NCBI RefSeq assembly: GCF_000021985.1
Contig: NC_011901.1
Coordinates: 1,612,001 to 1,676,000, forward strand
Direction: 5' to 3'
DNA length: 64,000 bases
From: Thioalkalivibrio sulfidiphilus HL-EbGr7
GTDB taxonomy: Bacteria > Pseudomonadota > Gammaproteobacteria > Ectothiorhodospirales > Ectothiorhodospiraceae
Every line of letters starts with the position of its first letter. Position 1 is the first letter of the stretch. Below are positions 11,185 to 19,116 of the stretch, piece by piece. The notes below the pieces were generated by a model. The model had not been told where the DNA came from, searched no databases, and saw only the letters and a program-made list of their open reading frames with translations. The position numbers were made by a program, and so were the translations under genes.

Positions 11185-12255
11185 TCACTTCGTCCTTTCA
11201 TCCAGCCACGCGCCGATGGCCGGCGGCACCTGCTTCTGTGCCTTGCCGCTCACGTAGATACCGATGTGACCGCCGGGGAAGGACAGCTCGGTGTAGTCCC
11301 TGGTGCCCACCTTGCCTTCCAGTGCCTTGGAGGCGGCGGGCGGCACCAGGTGGTCCTGCTCGGCGAAGATGTTGAGCACCGGCATGGTGACGTTGGCGAG
11401 TTTCGCCATGGCATCGCCGATCTGCACCCCGCCGTTGATCAGCTTGTTCTGCTGGTAGAAGTCCTTGATGAACTGCCGGTAGGCCTCGCCTGCCTGGTCG
11501 GGGCTGTCGAAGATCCATTTCTCCATGCGCAGGAAGTTGTTCACCTGGCTGCTGTCGTCAAGCAGGTCCACCATGTCCAGGTATTTCTGGCCGATGAGCC
11601 GGTAGGGCTTGAGCATCAGGAAGGTGGCATTGAGCAGTTCGCCGGGGATGTTGCCCAGGGTGTCCACCAGCAGGTCCACGTCCACGTGGCGCACCCAGCG
11701 GCTGAGCATGTTGTCGGGGGTGTGGAAGTCCACCGGCGTGACCATGGTGACCAGGTTCTTCACCTTCTCCGGGTGCAGGGCGCTGTAGCAGAGGCTGAAG
11801 GTTCCGCCCTGGCAGATGCCCAGGATGTTGATGGCGTCCAGCTTGTGGCGCCTGCGGATCACGTCCACGCAGCGGTCGATGTAGCCGTTGATGTAGTCGT
11901 CCAGGCCCAGGAAGCGGTCGGCCCGGTCCGGGTAGCCCCAGTCGATCAGGTAGACGTCCAGCCCCGCCTCCAGCAGGCCGCGCACCGTGGAGCGGTTCTC
12001 CTGCAGATCGGTCATGTAGGGGCGGTTCACCAGGGCGTAGACGATCAGCACCGGCACCGGGTTCTGCACCTTTTTGGTGGAGGGCTGGAAGCGGTACAGG
12101 GTGAGCTTGTCTTCCTGGTAGATGGCCTCCTTGGGGGTCACGCCGGTGGGGATTTCACCGGCCGCCATGAGGTTCTGGATTCCATGGCCCAGCTTGGTCT
12201 GGAACTCGCTGAGTTCGGCCAGGATCTGGTCGGGTCGGAGCTGCACGGGGATCAT
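11185..12255 (-). CDS. phaC: Class III PHA synthase catalytic subunit PhaC
   Basis: Polymerises 3-hydroxyacyl-CoA into polyhydroxyalkanoate at the granule surface, together with PhaE. The 356-residue alpha/beta-hydrolase matches the short class III subunit. The lipase-like box GICQGG places the nucleophile at Cys148. Asp301 (AEQDHLVPP) and His330 (FPGGHIG) complete the triad. The start at 12255 lies four bases after the phaE stop, with AGAGGA upstream; the longer frame to 12324 is inside phaE. Co-transcribed with phaE. Confidence 0.96.
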   Translation of the reverse strand: MIPVQLRPDQILAELSEFQTKLGHGIQNLMAAGEIPTGVTPKEAIYQEDKLTLYRFQPSTKKVQNPVPVLIVYALVNRPYMTDLQENRSTVRGLLEAGLDVYLIDWGYPDRADRFLGLDDYINGYIDRCVDVIRRRHKLDAINILGICQGGTFSLCYSALHPEKVKNLVTMVTPVDFHTPDNMLSRWVRHVDVDLLVDTLGNIPGELLNATFLMLKPYRLIGQKYLDMVDLLDDSSQVNNFLRMEKWIFDSPDQAGEAYRQFIKDFYQQNKLINGGVQIGDAMAKLANVTMPVLNIFAEQDHLVPPAASKALEGKVGTRDYTELSFPGGHIGIYVSGKAQKQVPPAIGAWLDERTK

Positions 12256-12259
12256 GACA

Positions 12260-13360
12260 TCAGGTCCTCTGGGTGTCTGTCTTTGCGGACTTTGCGGACT
12301 TTGCGGACTTGGCCGACTTGGCACGGCTGGCCTTGGCCTTCGGTGCCGCCTTGGGCCTGGCGGGCTGTGCGGGTGGGGGTGCCTCGGCCCTGGCCTCGAG
12401 CAGTGTCTCCACCTGGCTGCGCAGGCGCTGCATCTCCCGGCGGGTCTCCTGGAGGCGCTGCTGAAGGGTGCTCACCTCGCGCCGGGTGGGCATGTTCATG
12501 GTTTCCAGGGTCTCATCCACCAGGCGTGAGCCTTCCTGTTTCACGGCCATGAGGGCGTTGACCAGGTCACCGTAGTGGCGGGCGTGCTCCTCGGAGACGG
12601 CGTAGTCTCCGTAGACCTCTTCGCAGACATCCACCCATTCGTTGAACAGTTCGCGCAGGGAACTGATGGGCTGTTCCCGGTGCGAAGCCTCCTCCAGCCG
12701 GGCGCGAAAACGGTCCACGGAGTCCAGGGCGACCTTGGAGAGGGCGGCCTCGTAGGCCTGGTAGGCACGCTGATAGTCCAGCAGTCGCCGGCCGAAGTCC
12801 TGGACCTGGGCCTGGGACTCGCGGCTGTAGCCCAGGCCCGGCATGGACAGGAAACGGTCCATGTGCTCGCGCATGCCCTCGCCGAAAGCGGCGGCGCCTT
12901 CCGGCTGAAAGGCCTTCATCAGGTCGCCCGGCACCGGCATCACCGAGGAGGCGAAACGCTGCCAGGTATCCATGGGCAGTTGCCAGAAGGCCATGAAATC
13001 CTTCATGCCCGGCGCGGCGTCGGCCCCGGATGCGGGATTGCGCAGGGCCTCGGAAAGCTGGTCCATCCAGGTCTTGAACGCATCCACGGGGACCTCGGAA
13101 CCGCCGCTCTTGCGCATGAACTCCTCGGCCATGGAGAAGTAGCTGCGCCCCATCCCCACCATGCGGTCGTAAAACTCGCGGGCATCCGGGGCCACCGCGG
13201 GCGAAACCCCCTGCCACCAGCGCTCCAGGGCACCGGTCCAGGGGTTTTCCGCAGGCGCGCCGGCCTCCATGGCCCGGCGCGACATGTCGAACCAGGCGTT
13301 CCAGTACTTGCGCTGGGCCTTCAGCCAGTCCTCTGAGGAGAAGGGATTGGAATCAGTCAT
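12260..13360 (-). CDS. phaE: Class III PHA synthase subunit PhaE with Lys/Ala-rich tail
   Basis: Non-catalytic partner required for activity of class III PhaC. The 366-residue product begins MTDSNPFSSEDWLKAQRKYW, a typical PhaE start. Other segments are a Trp-rich N-terminal half, long helices, and a predicted coiled coil near 285-320 (STLQQRLQETRREMQRLR). It ends in a basic tail, APKAKASRAKSAKSAKSAKS, which resembles the Lys-Ala tails of histone H1-like and PhaF-type granule proteins. The SAK repeats come from a 9-bp DNA tandem repeat at 12281-12309. The ATG at 13360 has AGGAGCGG upstream. Confidence 0.93.
   Translation of the reverse strand: MTDSNPFSSEDWLKAQRKYWNAWFDMSRRAMEAGAPAENPWTGALERWWQGVSPAVAPDAREFYDRMVGMGRSYFSMAEEFMRKSGGSEVPVDAFKTWMDQLSEALRNPASGADAAPGMKDFMAFWQLPMDTWQRFASSVMPVPGDLMKAFQPEGAAAFGEGMREHMDRFLSMPGLGYSRESQAQVQDFGRRLLDYQRAYQAYEAALSKVALDSVDRFRARLEEASHREQPISSLRELFNEWVDVCEEVYGDYAVSEEHARHYGDLVNALMAVKQEGSRLVDETLETMNMPTRREVSTLQQRLQETRREMQRLRSQVETLLEARAEAPPPAQPARPKAAPKAKASRAKSAKSAKSAKSAKTDTQRT
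12281..12309. repeat. 9-bp tandem repeat inside phaE (SAK tail)
   Basis: The unit TTTGCGGAC occurs three times in a row, followed by degenerate copies, encoding Ser-Ala-Lys repeats on the minus strand. Such an in-frame repeat can change copy number without a frameshift. Confidence 0.75.
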
Positions 13361-13421
13361 GGGAACCGCTCCTGGGATTTGGTGATCTTCTGATTGGATG
13401 TCTGGGAGATTAGCATAAAAT

Positions 13422-13437
13422 TTGTGCACTGCAACAA
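13422..13437. promoter_or_regulatory. Candidate PhaR operator upstream of phaE
   Basis: TTGTGCACTGCAACAA is an imperfect palindrome 62-77 bases upstream of the phaE ATG. Its reverse complement shares TTGCAGTGCA with the sequence ahead of the phasin gene (17719-17732). Known PhaR sites are TGC/GCA-rich repeats. The 265-bp gap 13361-13625 between phaE and phaA holds this site and presumably divergent promoters; no gene is seen in it. Confidence 0.55.
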
Positions 13438-13625
13438 TCCGCGCGACCGGCAGAGTGCTTGAGCATCTGTTATAGATCAGGGTGTCAGGCCGAGCCTCCC
13501 GATCGGCTCCGGACCTGATCGTACGGACCTTGAGCCTGGTCAATATCAGCTTGTACCGGCGCGCTTATGGTCCGCCGGATACCCAGTCCTCATAACAACC
13601 CGAATGCCCATGCAGGAGACCCACC

Positions 13626-14810
13626 ATGAGTGATTCCGTCGTCATCGTCGAGGCCGTGCGAACCCCCGTAGGCAACTTCAACGGTGCCCTGGCGGGCATA
13701 CCAGCCAGCGAGCTGGGTGCGCGTGTGATCCGTGCGCTGCTGGAGCGAAGCGGTGTGTCCGGGGATCAGATTGGCGAGGTCATCCTGGGACAGGTGCTTC
13801 AGGCCGCCGCCGGTCAGAACCCGGCCCGCCAGGCGGCCCTGGCTGCGGGTCTGCCGGTCAGCGTGCCGGCCATGACCATCAACAAGGTCTGCGGCAGCGG
13901 TCTGAAGGCGGTGCACCTGGCCTGGCAGGCGGTGCGTTGCGGTGATGCCGAGGTGGTGATTGCCGGCGGCCAGGAGAACATGAGCATGGCCCCCCACGTC
14001 CTGCCCGGATCGCGCGTGGGCAAGAAGATGGGTGGCTGGGAGCTGGTGGACACCATGATCACCGACGGCCTCTGGTGCGCCTTCAACAACTGCCACATGG
14101 GCAACACCGCCGAGAATATCGCCAAACAGTTCGAGATCGGCCGCGCGGACCAGGATGCCTTCGCTGCCGAGTCCCAGCAGCGCGCGGAACGGGCCCAGAA
14201 GGCCGGGGTGTTCCGCGACGAGATCGTGCCGGTGGAGATCCCCCAGCGTAAGGGCGATCCCATCGTGTTCGACACCGACGAGTTCCCCCGTCACGGCACC
14301 ACGGCACAGACCCTTGCCGGCCTGCGCCCGGCCTTCGACAAGGAAGGCAGCGTGACCCCGGGCAATGCCTCGGGCATCAACGACGGTGCCGCCGTGGTGA
14401 TGGTGATGAGCGAGTCACGCGCCAAGGCGCTGGGACTCAAGCCCCTGGCGCGCATCGTCTCCTTCGCCGCCACCGGCGTGGACCCGGCGATCATGGGTAC
14501 CGGGCCGATCCCCGCCACCACCAAATGTCTGGAGCGCGCCGGCTGGAAGCCCTCGGATCTGGACCTGGTGGAGGCCAACGAGGCCTTCGCCGCCCAGGCG
14601 ATTGCGGTGAACCGTTCCCTGGGCTGGGATCTGTCCAGGGTCAACATCAGCGGCGGTGCCATCGCCCTGGGTCATCCCATCGGCGCCTCGGGGGCGCGGG
14701 TGCTGGTCACGCTGCTGCACGGCATGAAGCGCACCGGCGCCCGCAAGGGGCTGGCGACGCTGTGTATCGGTGGCGGACAGGGCGTGGCCATGGCGGTGGA
14801 GGGACTGTGA
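13626..14810 (+). CDS. phaA: Acetyl-CoA acetyltransferase (beta-ketothiolase) PhaA
   Basis: Condenses two acetyl-CoA to acetoacetyl-CoA, the first step of PHB synthesis. The 394-residue thiolase has nucleophile Cys89 in [13 protein letters not shown], the NEAFAAQA segment, active-site His in [10 protein letters not shown] and the second Cys in LCIGGGQG near the C-terminus. AGGAGA lies seven bases before the ATG. It is divergent from phaE-phaC and directly followed by phaB. Confidence 0.95.
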   Translation: MSDSVVIVEAVRTPVGNFNGALAGIPASELGARVIRALLERSGVSGDQIGEVILGQVLQAAAGQNPARQAALAAGLPVSVPAMTINKVCGSGLKAVHLAWQAVRCGDAEVVIAGGQENMSMAPHVLPGSRVGKKMGGWELVDTMITDGLWCAFNNCHMGNTAENIAKQFEIGRADQDAFAAESQQRAERAQKAGVFRDEIVPVEIPQRKGDPIVFDTDEFPRHGTTAQTLAGLRPAFDKEGSVTPGNASGINDGAAVVMVMSESRAKALGLKPLARIVSFAATGVDPAIMGTGPIPATTKCLERAGWKPSDLDLVEANEAFAAQAIAVNRSLGWDLSRVNISGGAIALGHPIGASGARVLVTLLHGMKRTGARKGLATLCIGGGQGVAMAVEGL

Positions 14811-14811
14811 C

Positions 14812-15561
14812 ATGTGCGGTGATCTGAAGAACAAAGTGGCCCTGGTGACCGGCGGTACCGGCGGCATCGGCACGGCCATCTGCGCGCGCTTGAGCGACCT
14901 GGGCTGCCGGGTGGCCACCACCTACCGCAACCGGGAGAAGGCCGAGGCCTGGCAGGCACAGATGAAACAGAGCGGACACCAGGTGACCATCTACGCCTGT
15001 GACGTGGGCGACTATGAAGCCTGCGTGCAGCTGGCCGAGACCATCGAGAAGGATCTGGGGCCCGTGGACATCCTGGTGAACAATGCCGGCATCACCCGGG
15101 ACACGACCCTCAAGAAGATGACCCCGGGTCACTGGCGGGAGGTGATCTGCGCCGACCTGGACAGCGTGTTCAACATGACCCAGCCGCTGCTGCCGCGCAT
15201 GGCGGAGCGGGGCTGGGGCCGGGTGATCAACATCTCCTCCATCAATGGCCAGAAGGGCCAGTTCGGCCAGGCCAACTACAGTGCCGCCAAGGCCGGCATG
15301 CACGGCTTCACCATGGCGGCGGCCCAGGAGGTGGCCCGCAAGGGGGTCACCGTGAACACCATCTCCCCGGGCTACATCGCCACGGAGATGGTGATGGCCG
15401 TGCCGGAGGAGGTCCGGGAGAAGATCATCGCCCAGATCCCCGTGGGGCGGCTGGGACGACCCGAGGAGGTCGCCCATGTGGTAGCCTTTCTCGCTTCCGA
15501 GCATGCCGGTTTCATCACCGGCGCCAATTTCGCCGCCAACGGCGGACAGCACATGCACTAG
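14812..15561 (+). CDS. phaB: Acetoacetyl-CoA reductase PhaB
   Basis: NADPH-dependent reduction of acetoacetyl-CoA to (R)-3-hydroxybutyryl-CoA. The 249-residue SDR has TGGTGGIG (cofactor loop, near 13-20), NNAGITRD, SSINGQKGQFGQ and catalytic YSAAK. The ATG at 14812 follows the phaA stop by one base, with GTGGAGGG upstream, so phaA and phaB are coupled. An apparent longer frame from 14770 lies within phaA. A second copy is at 18194-18937. Confidence 0.95.
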   Translation: MCGDLKNKVALVTGGTGGIGTAICARLSDLGCRVATTYRNREKAEAWQAQMKQSGHQVTIYACDVGDYEACVQLAETIEKDLGPVDILVNNAGITRDTTLKKMTPGHWREVICADLDSVFNMTQPLLPRMAERGWGRVINISSINGQKGQFGQANYSAAKAGMHGFTMAAAQEVARKGVTVNTISPGYIATEMVMAVPEEVREKIIAQIPVGRLGRPEEVAHVVAFLASEHAGFITGANFAANGGQHMH

Positions 15562-15823
15562 TGTCGTGGCCGGTAAATATCTTGCCATTCAGAGCCCCGC
15601 AAAAGCGCCAAGACAAGGCGCACACCGCAGGCAATGGCAAGCCCTTGGCAAGGTGTGCAACGCCGTATCGGCGCTTTTGCGGGGCTCCCTTTGGGCGCGG
15701 CTGTGCGGGCATGTGGCGGTGTTAGGCTTGCTTGAAAGGGGAGTGGCCATTCCTGCCCAAGCGTGCCTGGCCACATGCCCGCACAGCCGCGCTGAATGGT
15801 AAGATATTTACCGGACACGACAC
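15561..15823. mobile_element. 263-bp nested-hairpin element between phaB and phaR
   Basis: Terminal arms 15561-15593 and 15791-15823 (33 bp, about two mismatches and a small offset) share GGTAAATATCTTGCCATTCA. Inside are two further inverted repeats. One has AGCCCCGCAAAAGCGCC near 15592 pairing with its complement near 15671-15687. The other is a perfect 23-bp stem starting GCGCGGCTGTGCGGGCATG near 15697, with its partner at about 15771-15793. No ORF fits it. The layout suggests a non-autonomous, MITE-like element able to fold into a multi-branched structure. The left end touches the phaB stop; the right end is 15 bp before phaR. Confidence 0.65.
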
Positions 15824-15837
15824 ATGGAGAGGACCGG

Positions 15838-16317
15838 GTGAAACCGCCGCGCATCATCAAGAAGTATCCCAATCGTCGGCTCTACGACACCGAGGAAAGC
15901 CGCTACGTGACCCTGGCGGACGTTCAGCAGCTGGTGCGCGGCGGCACGGACATCCAGGTGCTGGACAGCCAGAGTGGCGAGGATATCACCCGCAGCATCC
16001 TGATCCAGATCATCACCGACCAGGAGACCGGCAAGGATCCGCTGTTCTCCACCGAGATGCTCACCCGCTTCATCCGCTTCTACGACGACGCGGTCCACGA
16101 CGCCTTTTCCGGCTACCTGGAACAGAGCATGAAGTTCTTCGCCGATCAGCAGCAGCACTTCAGCCGCCAGATGCAGGAGGCCATGAGCGGCAAGGGCGCC
16201 TGGGACGTGGCGGAGATGACCCGCCGCAACCTGCAGTTCTGGCAGGACATGCAGGGGGAATTCCTCAAGGCTGCGGGACTGGGGGGGACACCGAAGGACA
16301 AGTCCGGAGGCAAGTGA
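15838..16317 (+). CDS. phaR: PHA synthesis repressor PhaR
   Basis: DNA-binding repressor of PHA genes that also binds nascent polymer. The 159-residue product has the hallmark PHB/PHA accumulation-regulator DNA-binding block RIIKKYPNRRLYDTEESRYV at residues 5-24. A second domain follows (about 60-105, STEMLTRFIRFYDD). The GTG at 15838 with GGAGAG ten bases upstream gives the usual family N-terminus. An in-frame ATG at 15796 lies inside the repeat element and is unlikely. PhaR probably controls phaEC and the phasin gene through the sites at 13422 and 17719-17747. Confidence 0.93.
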   Translation: MKPPRIIKKYPNRRLYDTEESRYVTLADVQQLVRGGTDIQVLDSQSGEDITRSILIQIITDQETGKDPLFSTEMLTRFIRFYDDAVHDAFSGYLEQSMKFFADQQQHFSRQMQEAMSGKGAWDVAEMTRRNLQFWQDMQGEFLKAAGLGGTPKDKSGGK

Positions 16318-16353
16318 CGCTCAGGCCAGGAGCGCAAGGGCGCAGAGGTTTGC

Positions 16354-16379
16354 GTAGGAGGCCCGACCCCGGGTCGAAC
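16354..16379. repeat. Half REP unit (GTAGGAGGCCCGACCCCGGG)
   Basis: Nearly identical to the left arm of the REP pair at 2011-2086. It lies between the convergent phaR and TPR-protein genes. Confidence 0.65.
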
Positions 16380-16440
16380 GTGCCTTCAGGTCTCAGCTCA
16401 TGCCCGTGATGCCCAGCACGGGGTTTACGGCCGTCGTCCC

Positions 16441-17589
16441 TCAACCATCCTGCCCAAGCCGCTGCAAGGCCGCGCGCGCCTCGGCGTTGTCCGGGTCGAG
16501 CGTAAGCGCCCTGCGTAGATCCGCAACCGCCCGTTCCGGCCGATCCAGCGCCAGGTGCGCCAGTCCGCGCTGTACATAGCCCAGGGTACTGCCGGGCGCC
16601 TGCGCCAGAAACCGGTCCAGCGACTCGATCCCTTCCTCGACCCTGCCCAGCCGTGTCAGGGCCATACCCCGGCCGAAATAGGCCTCATACAGGGCGGGGT
16701 CGATCTCCAGCGCCGCATCGTAGTGCGCGATGGCCTGCGGGTCGTCCCCTTTCAGGTACCAGGCATCGCCGGCCTTGACCCGCAGGTCCCCACGCAGGGG
16801 CGTGATGCGGCGCTTGTGTTCGTACTGGCTGATGAGCTGATCCAGTTCCGCCGCGCTTTCCGGGCGAATGGCCGGCCATTGGGCGGTCCCGCGCAGATGA
16901 TGCAGAGGGTCAATGTGCTCGCCGGCCTGTTCCTGGAGCATGCCGAAGCAGCGCCGGTAGGCGTCGCTCTCGACGACTGACTCATCCATCGGGAAGAACT
17001 CCGCATCCAGCCACAGGGATTCCCCCTCCAGTCTGCCCCGGCACTGTTCGTAACGCCGATTACCCGAGGCGTCGAACTGGCGGAAGGCACGCAGCTCACC
17101 GTGGTAGGCATGCAGGTTGACCAGGGTGTTCATGGGCGCATTGCGAAACACGGGCAGATAGGCGGCGTAGTAGTCCACCCGTACGCGACCCTCGTCATCG
17201 TGGAGGTAGACCTGGATGCTGTGGATGGTCTGCACCTGCGCCGTTTCCCACTGGATGCGGCTCAGCAGGCGTCCCGTGGCCGCGTCGTAGTAGTGCACTT
17301 CATGGAAGAAGTCCGGACCTCCCAGGCTGCCCTCGGGGTAGCCGCCCGCACGGGTCTCGGTCCGCACCTCCGTGTCGCGCAGGTGCTGCAGGTGCAGCTG
17401 GTAGATCCCGTCGGCAAAACGATTCCATGTGCGTACCGTGTCCGGGTTGGCGCGGATGGCTGGTGTTTCCTGGGCAGCAGCGTTGCTGATGCCGCTCAGC
17501 AAGAGGGCGGCGAGACAGGTGAGGGCGAGGGTCGTGTGGACCTTGGGGCTTCGGGGCGCGCAGGCGGGAATGGCTGAAGCAGGGGACAT
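16441..17589 (-). CDS. Secreted TPR-repeat protein of unknown function
   Basis: A 382-residue protein with a Sec-type signal peptide (hydrophobic TLALTCLAALLLSGI, cleavage likely after NAAA near 39). A novel-looking beta-rich middle region follows, rich in Tyr and His (PDFFHEVHYYDAATGRLLSR). Three TPR units lie at the C-terminus, from about 270 (KAGDAWYLKGDDPQAIAHYD; LYEAYFGRGMALTRLGRVEE; LGYVQRGLAHLALDRPERAV). It is exported, most likely periplasmic. It sits inside the PHA locus but on the opposite strand, which suggests it is an insertion rather than a PHA gene. I do not recognise the N-terminal domain. Confidence 0.75.
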   Translation of the reverse strand: MSPASAIPACAPRSPKVHTTLALTCLAALLLSGISNAAAQETPAIRANPDTVRTWNRFADGIYQLHLQHLRDTEVRTETRAGGYPEGSLGGPDFFHEVHYYDAATGRLLSRIQWETAQVQTIHSIQVYLHDDEGRVRVDYYAAYLPVFRNAPMNTLVNLHAYHGELRAFRQFDASGNRRYEQCRGRLEGESLWLDAEFFPMDESVVESDAYRRCFGMLQEQAGEHIDPLHHLRGTAQWPAIRPESAAELDQLISQYEHKRRITPLRGDLRVKAGDAWYLKGDDPQAIAHYDAALEIDPALYEAYFGRGMALTRLGRVEEGIESLDRFLAQAPGSTLGYVQRGLAHLALDRPERAVADLRRALTLDPDNAEARAALQRLGQDG

Positions 17590-17690
17590 GGGCTGGCCTG
17601 TTTCGATGAGTGTCCTCTATTCAACGGGCTGGCCCCCCGGTTTATTCCACGGAGCCAGGAACGGACGGCCAGTTTTTTATATCCGGGGGC

Positions 17691-17718
17691 TTGACACGGG
17701 TGCCCCATGGGCTATATG
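17691..17718 (+). promoter_or_regulatory. Sigma70-type promoter of the phasin gene
   Basis: Consensus -35 TTGACA (17691-17696), a 16-bp spacer, and -10 TATATG (17713-17718). The candidate PhaR sites begin immediately after the -10, so bound repressor would cover the transcription start. Confidence 0.6.
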
Positions 17719-17747
17719 TTGCAGTGCAACAATGCTGCATTGCAGCA
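17719..17747. promoter_or_regulatory. Candidate tandem PhaR operators upstream of the phasin
   Basis: TTGCAGTGCAACAA (17719-17732) is followed by TGCTGCATTGCAGCA (17733-17747), a palindrome with 7-bp arms. The latter contains CTGC-N3-GCAG, the published type of PhaR recognition sequence. The first half matches the site upstream of phaE. Confidence 0.65.
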
Positions 17748-17785
17748 TGACAGATCCAAACCTAACACCCGTGGAGGGTAGCGCC

Positions 17786-18160
17786 ATGAAAGAGATGATC
17801 GAACTGATGAACAAGATGACCCAGGACGCCTTCGAGAACAGCCGTCGCCTGGCCGAGATCAACCAGAGCGCCATGGAAAAGCTCATGGCCCAGCAGGTGG
17901 CCCTGATGGACGCCTGGGTGGAGACCGGCGTGAAGAACCTGGAATTGGTGGGCAAGGCCAAGGGTTACCAGGACGTGGTGGCCGGACAGGCCGAGCTGGC
18001 CCGCGAGTACGGCCAGAAGCTGATGGCCGGTGGCAAGTCCTGCGCCGAGGTGCTGACCGAGGCCCGCGAGGCAGCCGTGAAGCTGGTGGACACCGCCATC
18101 AAGAGCGCCGGTGAAGACGTCAAGCAGGCCTCTGCCGGCGCCACCAAGCGTGCCGCCTGA
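17786..18160 (+). CDS. phaP: Phasin, PHA granule-associated protein
   Basis: A 124-residue amphipathic, helix-rich protein of the phasin type: MKEMIELMNKMTQDAFENSR at the start, regular heptads of Leu/Met/Ala, no cysteine, and an Ala/Lys-rich C-terminus. Phasins coat PHA granules and set their size and number. GGAGGG lies upstream of the ATG at 17786. A strong promoter with PhaR-like sites precedes it, and a PhaB-type reductase follows 33 bases later. The family match is by size, composition and context, because phasins are poorly conserved. Confidence 0.85.
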   Translation: MKEMIELMNKMTQDAFENSRRLAEINQSAMEKLMAQQVALMDAWVETGVKNLELVGKAKGYQDVVAGQAELAREYGQKLMAGGKSCAEVLTEAREAAVKLVDTAIKSAGEDVKQASAGATKRAA

Positions 18161-18193
18161 AAGTCTGAAGACGCCCGAAAAGGAGGCGAAAAC

Positions 18194-18937
18194 ATGGTAA
18201 GGCGAGTCGCCCTGGTGACAGGCGGTACCGGTGGCCTCGGCACGGCCATCTGCCGGGAACTCACCCGGCAGGGCTGTCTGGTGGTCGCCAACTACCTGCC
18301 ATCGCTGGAGACCGAGGCCAGGGCCTGGCAACAGGCCCAGCTGGCCGAGGGCATCGAGGTGGAGATCGAGCCCGGTGACGTGTCCTCCTTCGAGGACGCC
18401 CGGGCCATGGTGGCATCGGTGGCAAAACGTATCGGCCCCGTGGACATCCTGGTCAACTGTGCCGGCATCACCCGGGACAAGACCCTGCGCAAGATGAGCG
18501 ACCAGCAGTGGCGCGAGGTCATGACCACCAACCTGGACAGCGTGTTCAACGTCACCCGCCATGTGATCGACGCCATGGTGGAACGGGGCTTCGGCCGGGT
18601 GGTGAACATCTCCTCGGTGAACGGCCAGAAGGGCCAGTTCGGCCAGTGCAACTACGCGGCGGCCAAGGCAGGGATCCACGGCTTCACCATGTCCCTGGCC
18701 CAGGAAGTGGCCACCAAGGGCGTGACGGTCAACTCCGTCTCCCCGGGTTACGTGGCCACGGCCATGACCCTTGCCATGCCTGATGAGGTGCGCAACGCGA
18801 TCGTGGCCCAGGTGCCCATGGGGCGCATGGGAACGCCGGAGGAGATCGCCCACGTGGTGGCCTTCCTGTGCGATCCCCGCGCCGCTTACATCACCGGGGC
18901 CAACATCCCCGTCAACGGCGGTTTGTACATGTCCTGA
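18194..18937 (+). CDS. phaB: Acetoacetyl-CoA reductase, second copy (PhaB-type SDR)
   Basis: A 247-residue SDR closely related to the PhaB at 14812-15561: the same TGGTGG(L/I)GTAIC, CAGITRD, NISSVNGQKGQFGQ, catalytic YAAAK and SPGYVATAM segments. It should produce (R)-3-hydroxyacyl-CoA. AAGGAGG directly precedes the ATG. It is co-directional with the phasin gene, 33 bases downstream, so it probably shares the PhaR-controlled promoter. The first PhaB is tied to phaA instead. Differences in the substrate region could mean a different chain-length or cofactor preference, which is not visible here. Confidence 0.92.
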   Translation: MVRRVALVTGGTGGLGTAICRELTRQGCLVVANYLPSLETEARAWQQAQLAEGIEVEIEPGDVSSFEDARAMVASVAKRIGPVDILVNCAGITRDKTLRKMSDQQWREVMTTNLDSVFNVTRHVIDAMVERGFGRVVNISSVNGQKGQFGQCNYAAAKAGIHGFTMSLAQEVATKGVTVNSVSPGYVATAMTLAMPDEVRNAIVAQVPMGRMGTPEEIAHVVAFLCDPRAAYITGANIPVNGGLYMS

Positions 18938-18964
18938 TGTGCCAATGACAGGACACCTCCTGCT

Positions 18965-18989
18965 GGGCCCCATCCGGGGCCCTTTTTTT
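18965..18989 (+). terminator. Rho-independent terminator after the phasin-phaB2 operon
   Basis: GGGCCCC, loop ATCC, GGGGCCC, then seven T residues. It starts 28 bases after the phaB2 stop. Confidence 0.9.
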
Positions 18990-19116
18990 GGTCCGGGTGA
19001 GGCGATAGGCGCAAGGAGAGCGGGGTGAAAGGCGGGGGACATCCCGGGGTTGATATACTCTGCGGCTGAACCATCCATTTCCCGCACCACGCCACAGATC
19101 CTCCAGGAGCGCACCC

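Noticed and set aside
15796-15837. ATG start for PhaR at 15796
   Set aside because: It lies inside the right arm of the nested-hairpin element; the GTG at 15838 has a good ribosome-binding site and gives the family N-terminus.
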